From Rhabditoides inermis (Eukaryota; Nematoda; Chromadorea; Rhabditida; Rhabditidae): a stretch of DNA of 64,000 nt. The position numbers were made by a program, and so were the translations under genes. The DNA is taken from positions 306,001 through 370,000 of the forward strand of contig CAWZYM010000028.1 in NCBI GenBank assembly GCA_963966185.1, read 5' to 3'. Below the pieces are notes generated by a model that saw only the letters and a program-made list of their open reading frames with translations, was not told where the DNA came from and did no database searches. This document shows positions 9,965 through 23,052 of the stretch, piece by piece; position 1 is the stretch's first letter; every line of letters starts with the position of its first letter.

Positions 9965-12900
9965 TTACGCCGCACTCTCCGTTCCCTCCTGGAGTTCATA
10001 GAGCAGCACGTGGCAGCGATCTGCTTCCTTTTTAACAATCTCTTCAGCAGTCGTAACCGTAATCTGAAATCAATTAATTAATATTCTCTCTCTAATCAAT
10101 CAATAACCGTGCTGTCGTCGCACAGCAACCACGACTCGTCTCCACTCTTCTCATCGCGCACCTTCACATGGCTGCGGTAGTGACCTGAAAAGAAACACTA
10201 GGTCCCGCCCTTCTCGCTCCGCCTCCACCACCACGGGCTCCACCCAGGTGCGAGAGAACAGAGCGCAGCTTGTAGAACGGCTGATGAGGGGACGGTTGCA
10301 GCGGATTCTAAACAATACAAATAAATCACATGATCGAAGTAACAGACGGTAAACAAGTTCGATAAATGCTCTCACCTGGATGGTGCGCACCACATCGAAG
10401 TGGACATTGCAGGGGTTGGTGAGGTAGATACCGAATGAGGTACACAGAGAGAGCTCCGTCACTAAAAATTTGACAGTGAAAAAAACATTCTTTCAAAGAA
10501 ATTTTCAGTGAAAATCAAAATCAACTTGGAAATATGTTCCAGTATTGTCCCAAAATCAAAATACCCTTGAGAGAGGAGCGCTCACCCTGATCGCTGACTG
10601 CGCGTATATATGTGAAGAGGGGACGGGTGCGCAACCAGCCGTTCTGCAACCATTCATTCCAATCCTCCCTCCTTCCTCACCTGCTTGTACACGAACACGT
10701 CGCATCCGAACATGCTCGCCACTGCAGCCACCTCACACTCCGTGCCCCACTCCGCATCGTTCGTCATACTCCTCAACACAACCATCCAACACTCTCTGTC
10801 CCAGCCCTCACTACTCCCAGCCTACACCACATACCATCCCAATCTCCTAGCAATTTCAACCGCCACATCTCTTCCCTCACTTCACTCACTCGAGGTGCTG
10901 CTCTATCGTCTTTCCCTTCTTGAGAAGTCCCTCGAATCGGTAGCCGTACTTCTTTATGAAGACGCACAACTGGAAAGAGCCAACATTGCAATGAACATTG
11001 TATACAACAGTCTGTACTCACTCACTCACTCACCCTCTTGCGCAACTGCAGATGGTGCGCCTCCGTGCCAAACACAGACACACTCACTGCCCTGCAATAA
11101 ATCAATCAAATCAAGAAAACACTAGCTTTTATTGCTATCATTTAATCGACACCGTAATAGGATAGATAACATAAATGCGTCAATCAATACCTGAAGAAGC
11201 AGTTGCCGTCTCCATCGACCTTGAGTACGCGTCCAGGCTTAGAGGACTTGACAAATAGCTGGTAGGGCGATATGTCCGAATCGGATCGTCCCCTGCAGAT
11301 AAGACATATGTATGATAAGACATTTGAAAAACTCACTTTGTCAAAAAGATTTGTTATATATCAAAGTGACAACGCAAAATACATATTAATGATACGCGGA
11401 TTCCGATTCATATTTTTGTAAATCTTTCTCTCTTGTTTCGCTGTATCATAGTAGGTGTCTTACATCAACGGCCCCGTCTGCCGCCCCCCTGGGGGTGGCT
11501 TCCCTTGCGGCTTTCAAACGGTGGCTCCCCATTTGAGTGTGTTTTGTTGTATCATCATTTTACTTTTTCACGTGTTATTATGCAACCGTATAAATTATTA
11601 TTATTATATTAATCACTCCGCCTCAGTATGCCACGCCCACTCACTCATACTCGATGCGGAGAAGATTACACCAGTAGTTGCGCCAGTGGGGCGGGGCGGG
11701 GCGGAGCGTGTATACTGGCTTTCCATTCACGGACAAAGGAAGCTGAAATACACGCATGACACGTACATTCCATTATCATTAAAAGTACTTCCAAGTAAAA
11801 ATAGTTGGCTACATTATTTTCTTTTTGGTAGCACGAACCATTTTGAGATCCTGCTTGTACATGTCTCAAATGAATTCTTTTTTGTCCTTTTTTTGTCACC
11901 GCCAACTACTTTTACTTAGAAATGCTTTAAAAAAGATAATATCTGTCCTTTTCTTTTTTTTCAAGTTTTTTTTACAAAATTACATTTTCATACACTTTCT
12001 TTATGCGCAGCGCGCGCACGCTATTCGTCTCCCTCTGGCACAGAGAGGGCGGCGCCAAACCGAATGTCCGCCGTCCACGCGCACGCCCGCACGCCCACCT
12101 ACTCCAATCCACACCCAAATGCCGACTCTCTCTATCTCCATTTCTATCGATCACAAAACAAATCTCTAAGACTCCTCCTCATTTCCAGAGACTAATACAA
12201 TGGAATATGTGATATTACTTCACAATATCGTTCTAAGGCATAGCGCGCGGGGTAAATCAGTACAAGCGAAAGCGCGCTGTGCGCCCTATCTAATGTGGAC
12301 ACTTGTCGTCATGTTGAACACAATTCTCATGTTCACTGACCGCCACGATGCTTTGGAAGAGCTCCATCCTGTTTCGATCCACCTCTCTCTGCCTTTCTTG
12401 TCTCCTCTCCTCACATGCCCGCTCCTCCTCCTCCTCCTCCTTCTCCGCATCCTCGGCTATCTTCCTTGCAGCATCCTTCTCCCTCTCCTCATCCTCGCTG
12501 GCCCTCTTGTTCGCCTTCTCCTCCCAGTTCACCTGCTCTTCCTTCAACTCGTGCAACTTCCACTTCTTTTCATTCATCGCCTCTTCCCTGAAACACGCCA
12601 CTCACATTTTCATCATGAAACACAATTCAAAAGAGTAAAAGAAAAGAAGAAGGTAAAACCGACCGCATTCTGCGCGACTTCTCGTTGGGCGTGTCATTGG
12701 AGGGAAGCGCATCGCTGTCGTATCCCTCACGCAGCCCCGGCCCCTTCTCCCTGTCCATCCGACTGTGCTGCTTCCTCTCCCCCTTCTCCTGCGCCTTCAT
12801 CTGCTTCTCCAACACCCTCTTCACCATGTCAGAAATATACTTGTCGTCGCTGTCGTCGTCGCCCAGCCTCTGCAAATCCCAGTCTCCCCCTCCACCCAGT

Positions 12901-15900
12901 CCACCCATGTTCCGAGTCCCGCCTCCCCTACCCTCCACTCGCATTTCCTTTCCTCACCGCGCCTCCATTGCGGCTCACCGGCCGCCTCGCTTTCTTCTGC
13001 TCCTCCTCTTCCTTCTCCTCCTCCTCATCGCTGCTCGAGATGTGCTGCAAATAGTGGCGTGATCGAGGCGTCTGGTTCTAAAGGATACACGTACATTTTT
13101 GGAAGCAGGGCGGCCGCGATTAGACCCACGCGCCTTGTCCTCACTGCTCGTCCGCATCTTATTCTTGTTTCCTTGCACCTTCTTGGTTTCGTCATCGCTC
13201 GACGACGACAACACCACCTGCAATAGAATCGATGTTGTTGGCATCCGTCTGGCTGCTGACTCACCACCTGGCCCGCCTCGTGTGCGTGCATGCTCTTGTT
13301 GTTCCCCGTGTCGTCCTCTCCCTCCCATCCGCCGGCCGTGCCCCCAATCAGGCGCTTCCCGTCGCTGCCAGCTCCAGCCCTCGTCGCCTGCCTCTCATCC
13401 ACCGCCACCTCGCTTTCCTCTCTCATCGTCGCATCCAGGTTCCCATCGCCGCCCACGCACGCATCCGTCTTCCGACTGTTCTCCTTGCCCTCAACAATCA
13501 ATCAATAAATATACCTCGTAATAGACCGCAATGACGTCACCATCTCTCCCTCCCACACACCGGTTCTTCAATCTGCCTCTTCTTGGTGGGCGTGGCTTGG
13601 GGCGAGTTGATGGCGGTCGAATCGGCGGCTAATGGGCGGCGCGCAGCGGTCGAAGAGCCTTGCGACGCTGGAAACAAGTCGTCGACAATCGAAATATGTT
13701 CCACTACTGTCCCAACTACAAACAGAAAGTGTTGAATAACGGAGTCTGTAAGATTTCCCGCTCTCTCCCCCGTTCATCTTACCTATGGTGTCGTCCAGAA
13801 CCACAGTCACCGCCTCCGTTTCCTTCTTCACAGGCGTCGTCGGAACAAGTGATTCAAGGAACAGCACCTGAATGCAGTCATCACAATGAGGAGACAGTAG
13901 GCCCCACCTGGTCAATGTCGATGTGCCTCTCCGTCTTCTGTCCGAGGCTGTTGAGGCGGAGGGTGGTGAGGATGAGATATCTGGGCACAGGAAGCACAAC
14001 CACGGCGGACACGACGCCCGAGGCTTTCGAGTCAGAGGGACACCTGCAACGAGTCGGATGAGAGAGAGGGAGAGAGAGAAAGAGAGGGGGGGATTCACAC
14101 TCACTTGGAGCACTTGTACCCTTCCAGCTCGCTCGGCTGCCTACACGCCAGAGTCATCGACTGGATCGACTGTCTGCAATGCAAACCCATGATATGCGCC
14201 ACACGCCACGCCCTCTAAAACCCCGCCCACCCCAGCTCTTCGGTCATCTCCTTCACGTGCAGATTGAGCTCGAATAGCTGCTCATCCTTGATCGTGTTCA
14301 CGTGTTGCTTGCACCCAATCCTGAATTCACGCCGAGTAATCGATAATTCGGATCAATAAAGTCAATTCTCCAGGAGCACAATTTGTGCGCAAGCACGTTG
14401 CATAGGGTGTGACACATATTTTATGCGATGTGAATCATGTCTAATGGCCAGAGCATCGATCACTGATCGCTTCAGTATATTCCAAATTGCGCTGCTTTCG
14501 CGCGACCGGTGCATAGACATAGACAGCCATGGCGCGCGAATGGTACGGGGATATTTGAACTGGAGAAATGGCGGAACTATAACTCACGTGGTGCGTTGTG
14601 TGAAGCGGAACATGTCGAATGGGTTGACAATGTCAATGTCATCCTCTGCTTCCATCGCGTCTTCCTCCTTCTTCACCTCTGTCTTCACTTCCTTGGGCGG
14701 AGTCTTCGACGGCGGAGGGGTGTACAAGGCAGTCGAAGTCGTATTCATCTGCACACATATCATCACAACAAATAGTTTAAAAAAACATCTCAATGGCCTG
14801 ACAGACGCACACCCACCCTCTCCTTCTCCGTCTCCTTCTCTCTGTCCGCGAGTGGCATGTCCTTGCCCTGTCCTTGCCCGTCCCCCTTCTTCACCACACT
14901 CTTGTCCATTTCTTCCGGTTCGGGCATGCTTACATCGAAGAAGCTGGTATCTTGATCCTCCTTCTTCTCATCTCCATCGGAATCCAGCGAAAACTCATTG
15001 TCCTTCATCTGCAAAATAGAAAATAACAGTTATAATATTGAATACAAGTCTCGTGTTATACGGAACACTTCGTCTAAGTTCCGCCTTGACAAACCCCGCC
15101 CACTGACCGGCGGTGCCTGCCTGGCCAATATGTTGTGGATGATCGAGAGGGGCTTGGTGGGAGGAGGCGTAACAGGCAGCACATCATCGTCGTCTTCGTT
15201 GCGTTTCGAAAGAAACGCCGCCTCGTCGTCTCCCTCCTTCTCCTCTTCCTCCACCTTCTTCGGTTTCCACTCGCCTTCGATCTCCTCCTTCATACGTATC
15301 ACCAATTGCTGCAAAAACTCGTGCGAGTCCTGAAATAAATCAATAATCACTCAATAAACGAAATAATCATCCCCGCACCTGCTGGCTCGAGTTGTTGAAC
15401 TGATCCCACTCTGCCCTGACCAGCTTCCTGTAGTCGGAGAGGTAGCTGGACGACAACTGGTTGTCCTCCGTTCTCTTCTCCTCGTCACACGGCTGACAGG
15501 CGAGGTGGCCAAGAACAGCATGCGTTTCCCTGAATAACACATATCATTAATCAAATTTAGAGAGCACTCGACGTACCGCATGAGCTTGCTGGCGCGGTGC
15601 CACTTGGCCTGCCCGCCTCCTCCCGCCCCCTGCTGCTCCTGCTTCTTCCTCTCCCTCTCTGCCCTCTCATCCATCTGGCTGATCGCCACCCCCAGCTGGT
15701 CCACGAACGCCTCGCACGTCGCCAGCAGCTGCAGCGCCGCGTTCATGTAGCACGAGTTGACAGTGTTCGTCATCCTCAAACATTCAAATACAAAACTGTT
15801 CATACAACAATAAGGGCTGGCCGAAACCGCTCAAGATTATATTGATTGATGGACTCGCACCGTGTGCCTGACTCACCCCCTCCACTGCCATCTCTCCTTC

Positions 15901-17845
15901 TCGCGCTCCTCCTCGCTCACCGCAGGCAGCACCCGCTTGCTCGACCGGGTCCACGCAGGCCGCACGCCCACGCGGCACGACGACGACGACGACTCGTTGT
16001 CATTGTCATCCTTGTACATGAGCCTGCTGTTGCCGCTAAAAATCATGTATAATCAATCATACATGATCATTCCCTATTACTGCCCCATTCTCGTGTGTGC
16101 CATAGATTGAGTGAGGGAGGAGGAAGAGCTCGCAGCCAGCACTCACCCCTGATACTCGCCCGTCTCCTTCTCCCCTCCCATCCCGTCTCCAGCCAACACA
16201 CGCACGCGATTCGCACAGAACCCACTTCCGCGGACACTCAACAAGGCAAAAGCATACAACTACTCCGGAGGGCTAAGACACACTATAGCCACGATCTCAT
16301 CCAATCTAAAAAGAGTTCATTTTAATCATATAAATTATATAAACAAAATCTCCGAACTAACTCACTCGAGCTGGTTGTTGTCATTCTCGTTGTTCTCTGC
16401 AAGCGAATCAGACTCGCGACGACGCCGCTTCGCAGCTGCAATCATGTATGGCGTATGGACAGTAACCATCTATTAAACTAAACCAATAACCACGCGGATA
16501 GTGAATCACGTAGTTTTGAATCAACATGACTGACGGTTGTGGCGGGATGCGACGGAGATGTGTCCGGGAGTGAGCTCGAATCCGTCGCCTCCCGCGCGCT
16601 CCATTCGCTTGGCGGAGAGCTCTGCCCGACCGCGATCCAGCATCTTCCCCACCGCCGATGTTCCTGTCGAGCCGGCCGTCGACGACAGGCCGCCCACGCG
16701 ACGGGTGCTCAACACAAACAGTCAATATCACATCAATACAACAACAAAGAGACAAATAAATGGTACTTGTTCGAGTCGGAAGTGGGTGTGGAGAGGACAC
16801 CGGCCAGCTTCTTATCGCGGGACTGCTCGTCTAAATAGCATATATGTTCAACTAGATTAAATCTGTGACGCATACTTGCTCCGATCATGTGGACAATCGA
16901 GCGATATGCCAAGGCATACAACTTTCCCATCCCCGCACTGCTCAACGACTCGAACTCACCCTGTGCTGCGCCTGCGGGGGCAGCGGGTCCTCCTGCACGC
17001 CCCGCTCCGAGTCCGGGTCCAGGCACTGCTGCGAATGGTGGCTGGGGAACAGGCGCGCCTGAAAAGGGAAGCAGTACATACAACTTTCCCATCTCCGCAC
17101 TGCTCAACGACTCGCACTCACCCTGTGCTGCGCCTGCGGGGGCAGCGGGTCCTCCTGCACGCCCCGCTCCGAGTCCGGGTCCAGGCACTGCTGCGAATGG
17201 TGGCTGGGGAACAGGCGCGCCTGAAAAGGGAAGCAGTACATACAACTTTCCCATCTCCGCACTGCTCAACGACTCGCACTCACCCTGTGCTGCGCCTGCG
17301 GGGGCAGCGGGTCCTCCTGCACGCCCCGCTCCGAGTCCGGGTCCAGGCACTGCTGCGAATGGTGGCTGGGGAACAGGCGCGCCTGAAAAGGGAAGCAGTA
17401 CATACAACTTTCCCATCTCCGCACTGCTCAACGACTCGCACTCACCCTGTGCTGCGCCTGCGGGGGCAGCGGGTCCTCCTGCACGCCCCGCTCCGGGACC
17501 AGGTCCGGGCTGTGCTGCGAATGGTGGCTGCGGAACCGGCGCGCCTGAAAAGGGAAGCAGTACATACAACTTTCCCATCCCCGCACTGCTCAACGACTCG
17601 CACTCACCCTGTGCTGCGCCAGCGGGGGCAGCGGGTCCTCCTGCACGCCCCGCTCCGGGACCAGGTCCGGGCTGTGCTGCGAATGGTGGCTGCGGAACAG
17701 GCGCGCCTGAAAAGGGAAGCAGTACATACAACTTTCCCATCCCCGCACTGCTCAACGACTCGCACTCACCCTGTGCTGCGCCTGCGGGGGCAGCGGGTCC
17801 CCTTCCCCTCCCCACTCCCCCTCTCTCTTCATTGTTGTTGCGCAT
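9965..17845 (-). CDS. duo-1: DUO-1-like deubiquitinase, USP domain with OTU domain inside
   Basis: This multi-exon gene starts at MRNNNEERGG (17845) and stops at 9965-9967. Order along the protein: a Pro/Ala/Gly-rich region from tandem exons; a basic/acidic linker; the USP cysteine box (NSCYMNAALQLL, exon about 15778-15577); the USP acidic-Gln segment QQDSHEFLQQL (about 15330); USP zinc-finger-like and PRYLIL segments (about 14.3-13.9 kb); and a charged coiled-coil linker with EEEEEERACEERRQ (12.6-12.3 kb). Then comes a complete OTU domain: DGDGNCFFRA at about 11.2 kb, WGTECEVAAVASMFGCDVFV at about 10.7 kb and CNVHFDVV at about 10.4 kb. It ends with the USP histidine box YKLRSVLSHLGHYRSHV and the final strand CHVLLYEL. 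USP enzymes cleave ubiquitin with Cys/His/Asp, OTU enzymes with Cys/His, and key residues of both are present. The USP part is closest to the USP37 group. C. elegans DUO-1 is known to combine both domain types. Confidence 0.85.
11758..11945. mobile_element. Degenerate inverted-repeat element in a duo-1 intron
   Basis: Inverted arms AAAAGTACTTCCAAGTAAA ... and TTTACTTAGAAATGCTTT flank a spacer of about 110 bp, and the inner ends match as AGTTGGC/GCCAACT. The outer AAAAGTAC-GTAAA pattern resembles the foldback elements at 24.8 and 32.4 kb. It is a candidate older member; the family link is uncertain. Confidence 0.4.
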
Positions 17846-17851
17846 CACTTC
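16960..17851 (-). repeat. Tandem 162-bp exon-intron units in duo-1
   Basis: Five complete exons of exactly 99 bp (16960-17058, 17122-17220, 17284-17382, 17446-17544, 17608-17706) alternate with 63-bp introns (GTGAGT ... CTTTTCAG). A related shorter first exon is at 17770-17851. Each exon adds 33 residues starting GAPVPQPPFAA. Exon and intron lengths are both multiples of three, and the intron has no in-frame stop, so inclusion, skipping or retention all keep frame. Because of this periodicity, three reading frames on two strands stay open through the array. Confidence 0.85.
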
Positions 17852-18739
17852 CTGCAAGACAATTGTAAAAGAAGCAGATGTTTTACGCGTACATATTCGT
17901 GGGGGACATGGTGTAACGTGTGAAGGATATACGCAACCGCAAACTGTCAATGTACATATGTAGGCATTAACAGGACGAAAACTTACATCAATGGTGAACT
18001 GAGGAAACTAGCGAAAATAGGTGCAAGGGCAAGTGCAAGGTGCAAGTGCACACTGCAGTAGCGCACACACGGACTCGACATAACTACTTAACAGCTACAC
18101 AGTATCGAATGAAAACCATTACTCCACAAATAAAAGCAACAACAATACAACAGAAACCTCGAATATACATTATACATATACATAGCAAAAGAAGGGAAAC
18201 ATGTCTTTCGAAAGAGTGCGAATGAGCGATGACGTCACGCGCCGTTGGAAATGCGCACACACGCCGTCCAAGCCCCGCCCACTCCGCTCCGCGGTGTAGC
18301 GAACGTGCGAGTGGCTCGCCTCCATCCCACACCTCATCCAAATGCCATTGTTTCGCCTCAGACCGGAGAGTGGGAATCCGCATGCGGTAGTCCATGGTGC
18401 GAGAAGCCACGTCAATCGAGTCGAACACCACACCTCTCCACCCGCGATAATTACGCACCACACTACTCCATTCAACTGCAAAATCACTATAACACTCGAA
18501 TATCGACAATGTACATCTGACATGTACAACTACCTCCGCACCATAATCCAACACGTTCTACAAAATATTTATCTTTGCACATAACTATCGCTTGAGATAC
18601 AAAATGTATGAACAACCAAAGATAACTCGTAGAACGCATTTACATTTGAGAACGATCTGATTATAGCACACCTCACACCGAGTATCTAGTCATGTAGGCA
18701 GTAAATGTCACAAGTAGGGAAGAGAGTGTCCTCATAGGC
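17852..18739. promoter_or_regulatory. Intergenic, duo-1 upstream and GCP downstream region
   Basis: No coding exon is supported. A 3' splice site (TTGCAG) ends just 6 bp upstream of the duo-1 ATG, so this region holds either a 5' UTR intron or the outron of a trans-spliced transcript. Short GTGCAAGTGCAA-like repeats occur near 18020-18050. Confidence 0.45.
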
Positions 18740-21700
18740 TCACTCCCTGGCTGCGATGAGAATACGCGGGAAGCTCTTCACCTCTCCCTGCACTGCAGCC
18801 TCCAGACTACGGATAGACACCTGAAATCCATCTCTTCAGTTTCCTTAATGCTGCCTTTATCATCTTTCCCCTATGACTCCCGTGTGCTCCTCGTCCTAGC
18901 TTATGCTTCTCGTCCCATACTACTCCCTTCATCATACTACCCCTTTCTTCTGCTTCTCCTCCTCCCCACCCACCACTAGCTTCTCCTCCGTCAGCTTGAT
19001 GGGCGCCCTCAGCTCATTCATCTTCTCTGCGGCCGTCTGTCGAGTCACGCTCTCCTCCACTCCCTCGAACTCTGCCACAGTCTCCGACGCAGCCACCGCG
19101 TCGTTCATCTCAACGCAATACTCTCCCCCTCCCCTTCCCTCTCTCCACCCACTCACCCTTGCCTGCACCTCTCTCCTCCTCCTCGTCTCCTCTGCGCACT
19201 CTCCATGCAGCTTCTGTGCCAGTGTATGCGCCTCAATAATCCTCTCCAGGACAGTCGCGAAACAAGACGACGCCTAGAACACGTGTATATGTATATTACA
19301 GACACTACAGTACTCTACAATAATATCCAACCGTCTTGCTGTCGGTCAATTTGCTGTCGGTGAGTAGCAGTCTCTCGAGCAGCTCCTTGAGGTACTCGTC
19401 GTGTGCGAGGATGATCTCATTTAGGGAAGAGGCGCGAGAGATACGCGCACTCAGTCGACCCGCACACGCAGCCATCTAATATAGCATAATCTGATAACGA
19501 ACCGCCAACATTAGCCCAATCCCCTATATTTTGCTGCAGTAGAAGTACGATCCAAGAATGAGTTGCTCCCCTCTTTCCCCTCTCACCTCTTCGTTGCAGA
19601 ACCTCCTCATCTTATCGACTGCCGCCCTGCACAGGTTGAGCAGCAGCGTGCACATGCGCACCAGCTTGCCCGCGCCTGCAACGGCCATCCTCACACTCCC
19701 CCCTCCCTCCCTCCCCCACCCACCGGGATGGAGCCACGCCCACTCCTTGTGCTGCTTGGCAGAGACGGCAGTCCTCCACAGGGCTCCACTGATGAGATGC
19801 AGGGTGGAGAGACGGTGGAAGAGACGGGTGTAGCTGAAACACTCGCGACTCACATAGTCACATCTCCCTCTCTCTCGTTAACCTAGCCATAGCCGAGGGA
19901 TGGAAGAGTAGCGCAGTCACTCTTTCGGTGCGAATCAACGGCTGCAGTCTGTCCAGAGAGCACCACCAGTCGCGAACAGACGAGCGCTTCTCAAATACAC
20001 ATGTAACATAACAAGAGCAACAACAACAACCCACCGAGAGAGTAAAGTCGACAGGCGCACGTCCCCTCTTCTTCAGTTCAGTTCCTTCCTTCTGCACACT
20101 CTGGAGATGTTCCGATATGGCAGTAGCTAGGCACTTGGTAGCAGCTTCCATAGAGAAGCCACCCAAGCGAGAGCGCACCGCAGACACATCCGACCTACAA
20201 TATCAATGAACAAATTTCAATATAAAAACAAGAACTCACAAAATCAAGGCGGTGACGTTGGAGGAGAAGCGTCCGTCGTGGAAGAAGAGAATCTCGCGGA
20301 GAAGATGCAGGAGGGGAAGCAGCTTCTCCCTCTGCAGAACAGTCTCCAGCACTGCCCCCTCGCACAGACGCTCCAAGCGGTCCAGAACACGGTGCACCTC
20401 CACGCCACTGCGCTGGTAGTCGAACAGATCAGGGTACATCTGAAGAGAGAGGGAGAGTGGGGGAGTCAGAGAGGAGAGTGGAGGAGAGTGGATGGGAGGG
20501 GATAACGGGGAGAGAAAAGGGAAGAGGGAAAAGAGAGGGAAGAGAGGGAAGAGAGGGAAGAGAGGGAAGAGAGGGAAGAGGGGGAAAAGAGGGAAGAGGG
20601 AGAAGGGAGGAAGAGAGGGAGAGAGGAAGAGAGGATGAGAGCAAGAGAAGAAGAGAGGGGAAGGGGGAGAGGGAGAGAGGGAGAGAGTTAGAGAGGGAGA
20701 GAGGGAGAGAGGGAGAGAGGGGGAGAGGGGGAGAGGGGGAGAGGGAGAGAGGGAGAGAGGGGGAGGTTGGGAGAGGGGGAGAGAGGGAGAGAGGGAGAGA
20801 TTACGCACCTGTTCAATGACGGCTGCGCACTCGTCGCGAATGCGACTGTTCGGCGGAAGGAGTGAAATCGTCTTGCCAAGGTGGAACATCTACACACAAT
20901 CAATATTGCATGAATGCAGGAGCAGCGTGGTTATTTCCGTATTCTACTAGTCGCAACCGCCTCGCTTACCCTCTCCGGCACTCGGTTGAATATGAACAGT
21001 GAGGGCACAGCCTCCTTGTGCAGCGAGTGTCGATTCAGCCAATCACCCTCCGACACCGCAGAGTTGACTGTGATGAACCACTGAAACACACATCAATACA
21101 CACAGCCTTCTATAGCGCATTACACTTACGTTAAAAATCAATAAACAGATGGATCAATATATTGTCCGTACCAACCTCTCCATCGGCTTCGTTTATCGCA
21201 CCCTCAGCCAACCACGTCTTCATCATGTCACACAACACGAACATCATCCCTCCGATCAGCTCCGAAGCAGCTCTGAATCAATTACCTCTCTCCATTCCCC
21301 TCTCCCTCTCGTTGCCTGGTCCGTCTCTCTCTCCCTCTCTTTATTTCTCTCTCTCTCGCCTATACTGGGCGCTGCCCATGACGTAGCAGTTCATGGCCTG
21401 GTTTGCCAAGGCCAGCATCCGCATTCCCCTCTGCTGTGCGAATCGCGTCTTCAGATCACACAGCAGCTCCAGTCTATCCGCCCACTGCGACATACCATCG
21501 CACACAAACATCAACTCGTCACTCTTCACCTCGTCCTGCAAAAGTGAAAACGTTCAAGGTTTAAATTCAACAACATTCACCACGTTGGTAAGGCGAGCCA
21601 CAGTCTCATAGTACTGACACAGCAGACGGCCCATCGAAGCGTAGCACGCCTAGAACAATTGAAAACAAACAAATGACAAATAACAGCAATGACATACCTT

Positions 21701-23038
21701 GGCGATTCTGTCGACGCCATGCGCAGGCCTCTGTAGTTCGAGGAATCGATTAGCGACTCGCATCAACCACTCCAGACGCTGGCGAGTCACAAACGACACG
21801 CACACAGAGTCAGAGATCTGAAAGATACAAAATACAATACAGCGCACACAGCATCAAATGGTTTTATCTTGTGATCATTAGACAGGAGAATACCAAGTAC
21901 ACAACCCACATGCAGCTTGAAATCTGTGCCGAGTCGGAAGAAGCTGCCCTCGACGCCAATCAGAGCAGAGCTGAGATCGTGCAGAAGAGAGCCCTCAGAT
22001 AGCACTCAAAGCAACACACTAAGCATACCATCCATCAATACAATATCACCCCCTCCTGGCCGCTCACCATTCCTCTCTCCGGCCCTGCACCTGCCCACCA
22101 GCCCGGCGGCGTTGGGTGCCGTCTGGAATGTGGGCTGAGTGATGGGAGCGACCGAGATGGGGTGCGAGCTCGCCACCCGAGGACGCGACGACGGCGGAAG
22201 AGGCGACGGCTCAACACAAACAACATCACTATTATAAACACAACAGTGCATTCTCGCACTAAGATGGACCTCCAGCCCACCTTCTCATTCTCAATCCCCT
22301 CCCCGGTGAGAATGGGATGTTGTGATCGTGAGCGGGCTCTGGGCGGGGCTCTGCTGCCGCCGGCCGTCGTCAACGGGGCGCGGTCGATGCCCAGAGGAGA
22401 CGCGGCCCGCGACTGGAACAGACGGTTCGTCGCAGTCATCGCGGGCGGAGTCGCCGATCCATCCACTGAAACAACGTCTATTACACCACAATAACGACCA
22501 CGAACAGTAACAAACAATGAAACTACCTCTGTGTGGCGTGTGTTGGTTGTTCATTTCGGATGCCCTCCTCCTGAGTACGGGACTGGCAAGGCGGGCGTGG
22601 CTGGCGCGGTCGAAGGCACTGGTGCGAGACAAGGCGGGAGACAGCGTGGCGACCGAGGCGGGAGAACCCCCCACACTACCCGGCTCCATGCCCACGTCCG
22701 TGTTCGAGCGCATGTTGAACATGTGGTGCTGAAACAAACAATGCATACGATGACTCCAGCTTCTTCGAGTGACCTTCTTGCAGTGCATGGCGATTGCTGC
22801 GAGGGCGTCTGCGTGGGCGGGGTCGACGGCCCGCAGCAGCGACAGGTTAGACTCCACCCGCGCACGCTGCTCGGGATGCTTGTCGTCTGCAACGCCCATA
22901 CACTCCCTCCATCCACAACACAGGCACACGTACAACGACAAATACAATGTGATGGTCACACTCACACTTCTGGTTGTACCACTGGTGAGTCTCCTGCACG
23001 AACCGGCCATTCTCCAATCGATCCACGCTCTGTGTCAT
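18740..23038 (-). CDS. Gamma-tubulin complex component (GCP family, GCP3-like)
   Basis: It starts at MTQSVDRLENGRF (23038) and ends at the TGA 18740-18742 after FPRILIAARE. A low-complexity Ser/Pro/Ala linker (22.7-22.1 kb) leads to a GRIP1-like segment SLLHDLSSALIGVEGSFFRL (about 21.96 kb). A GRIP region with WFITVNSAV and VPSLFIFNRVPERMFHLGK (21.1-20.9 kb) corresponds to the EFFV ... IPSF ... IGKSINFL segment of GCP3. A GRIP2-like C-terminal part is at 19.8-18.8 kb (LNEIILAHDEYLKELLERL-like). GCP proteins form the ring that templates microtubules by binding gamma-tubulin at centrosomes. Exon phases checked between 22.8 and 21.9 kb are consistent. GCP2 or another paralog cannot be excluded. 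Its start lies 14 bp after the zinc-finger gene, suggesting shared transcription. Confidence 0.68.
20441..20808. repeat. Polypurine/polypyrimidine intron of the GCP gene
   Basis: The intron between the MYPDLF and AAVIEQ exons is about 370 bp of nearly pure purine on the plus strand. It is built of GGGAAGAGA and GAGAGGGAGA repeats, so the transcript carries a C/U-only stretch. Almost all other introns of the gene are much shorter. Confidence 0.85.
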
Positions 23039-23052
23039 TTGCTGCACGGAAC

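Noticed and set aside
16914..17770. CRISPR-like regular repeat
   Set aside because: The host is eukaryotic, the unit has no unique spacers, and it carries splice sites.
16733..17963. Very long open frames on both strands (over 330 codons each)
   Set aside because: They come from a 162-bp repeat whose length is a multiple of three. Only the minus-strand exon frame joins in phase to the rest of duo-1.
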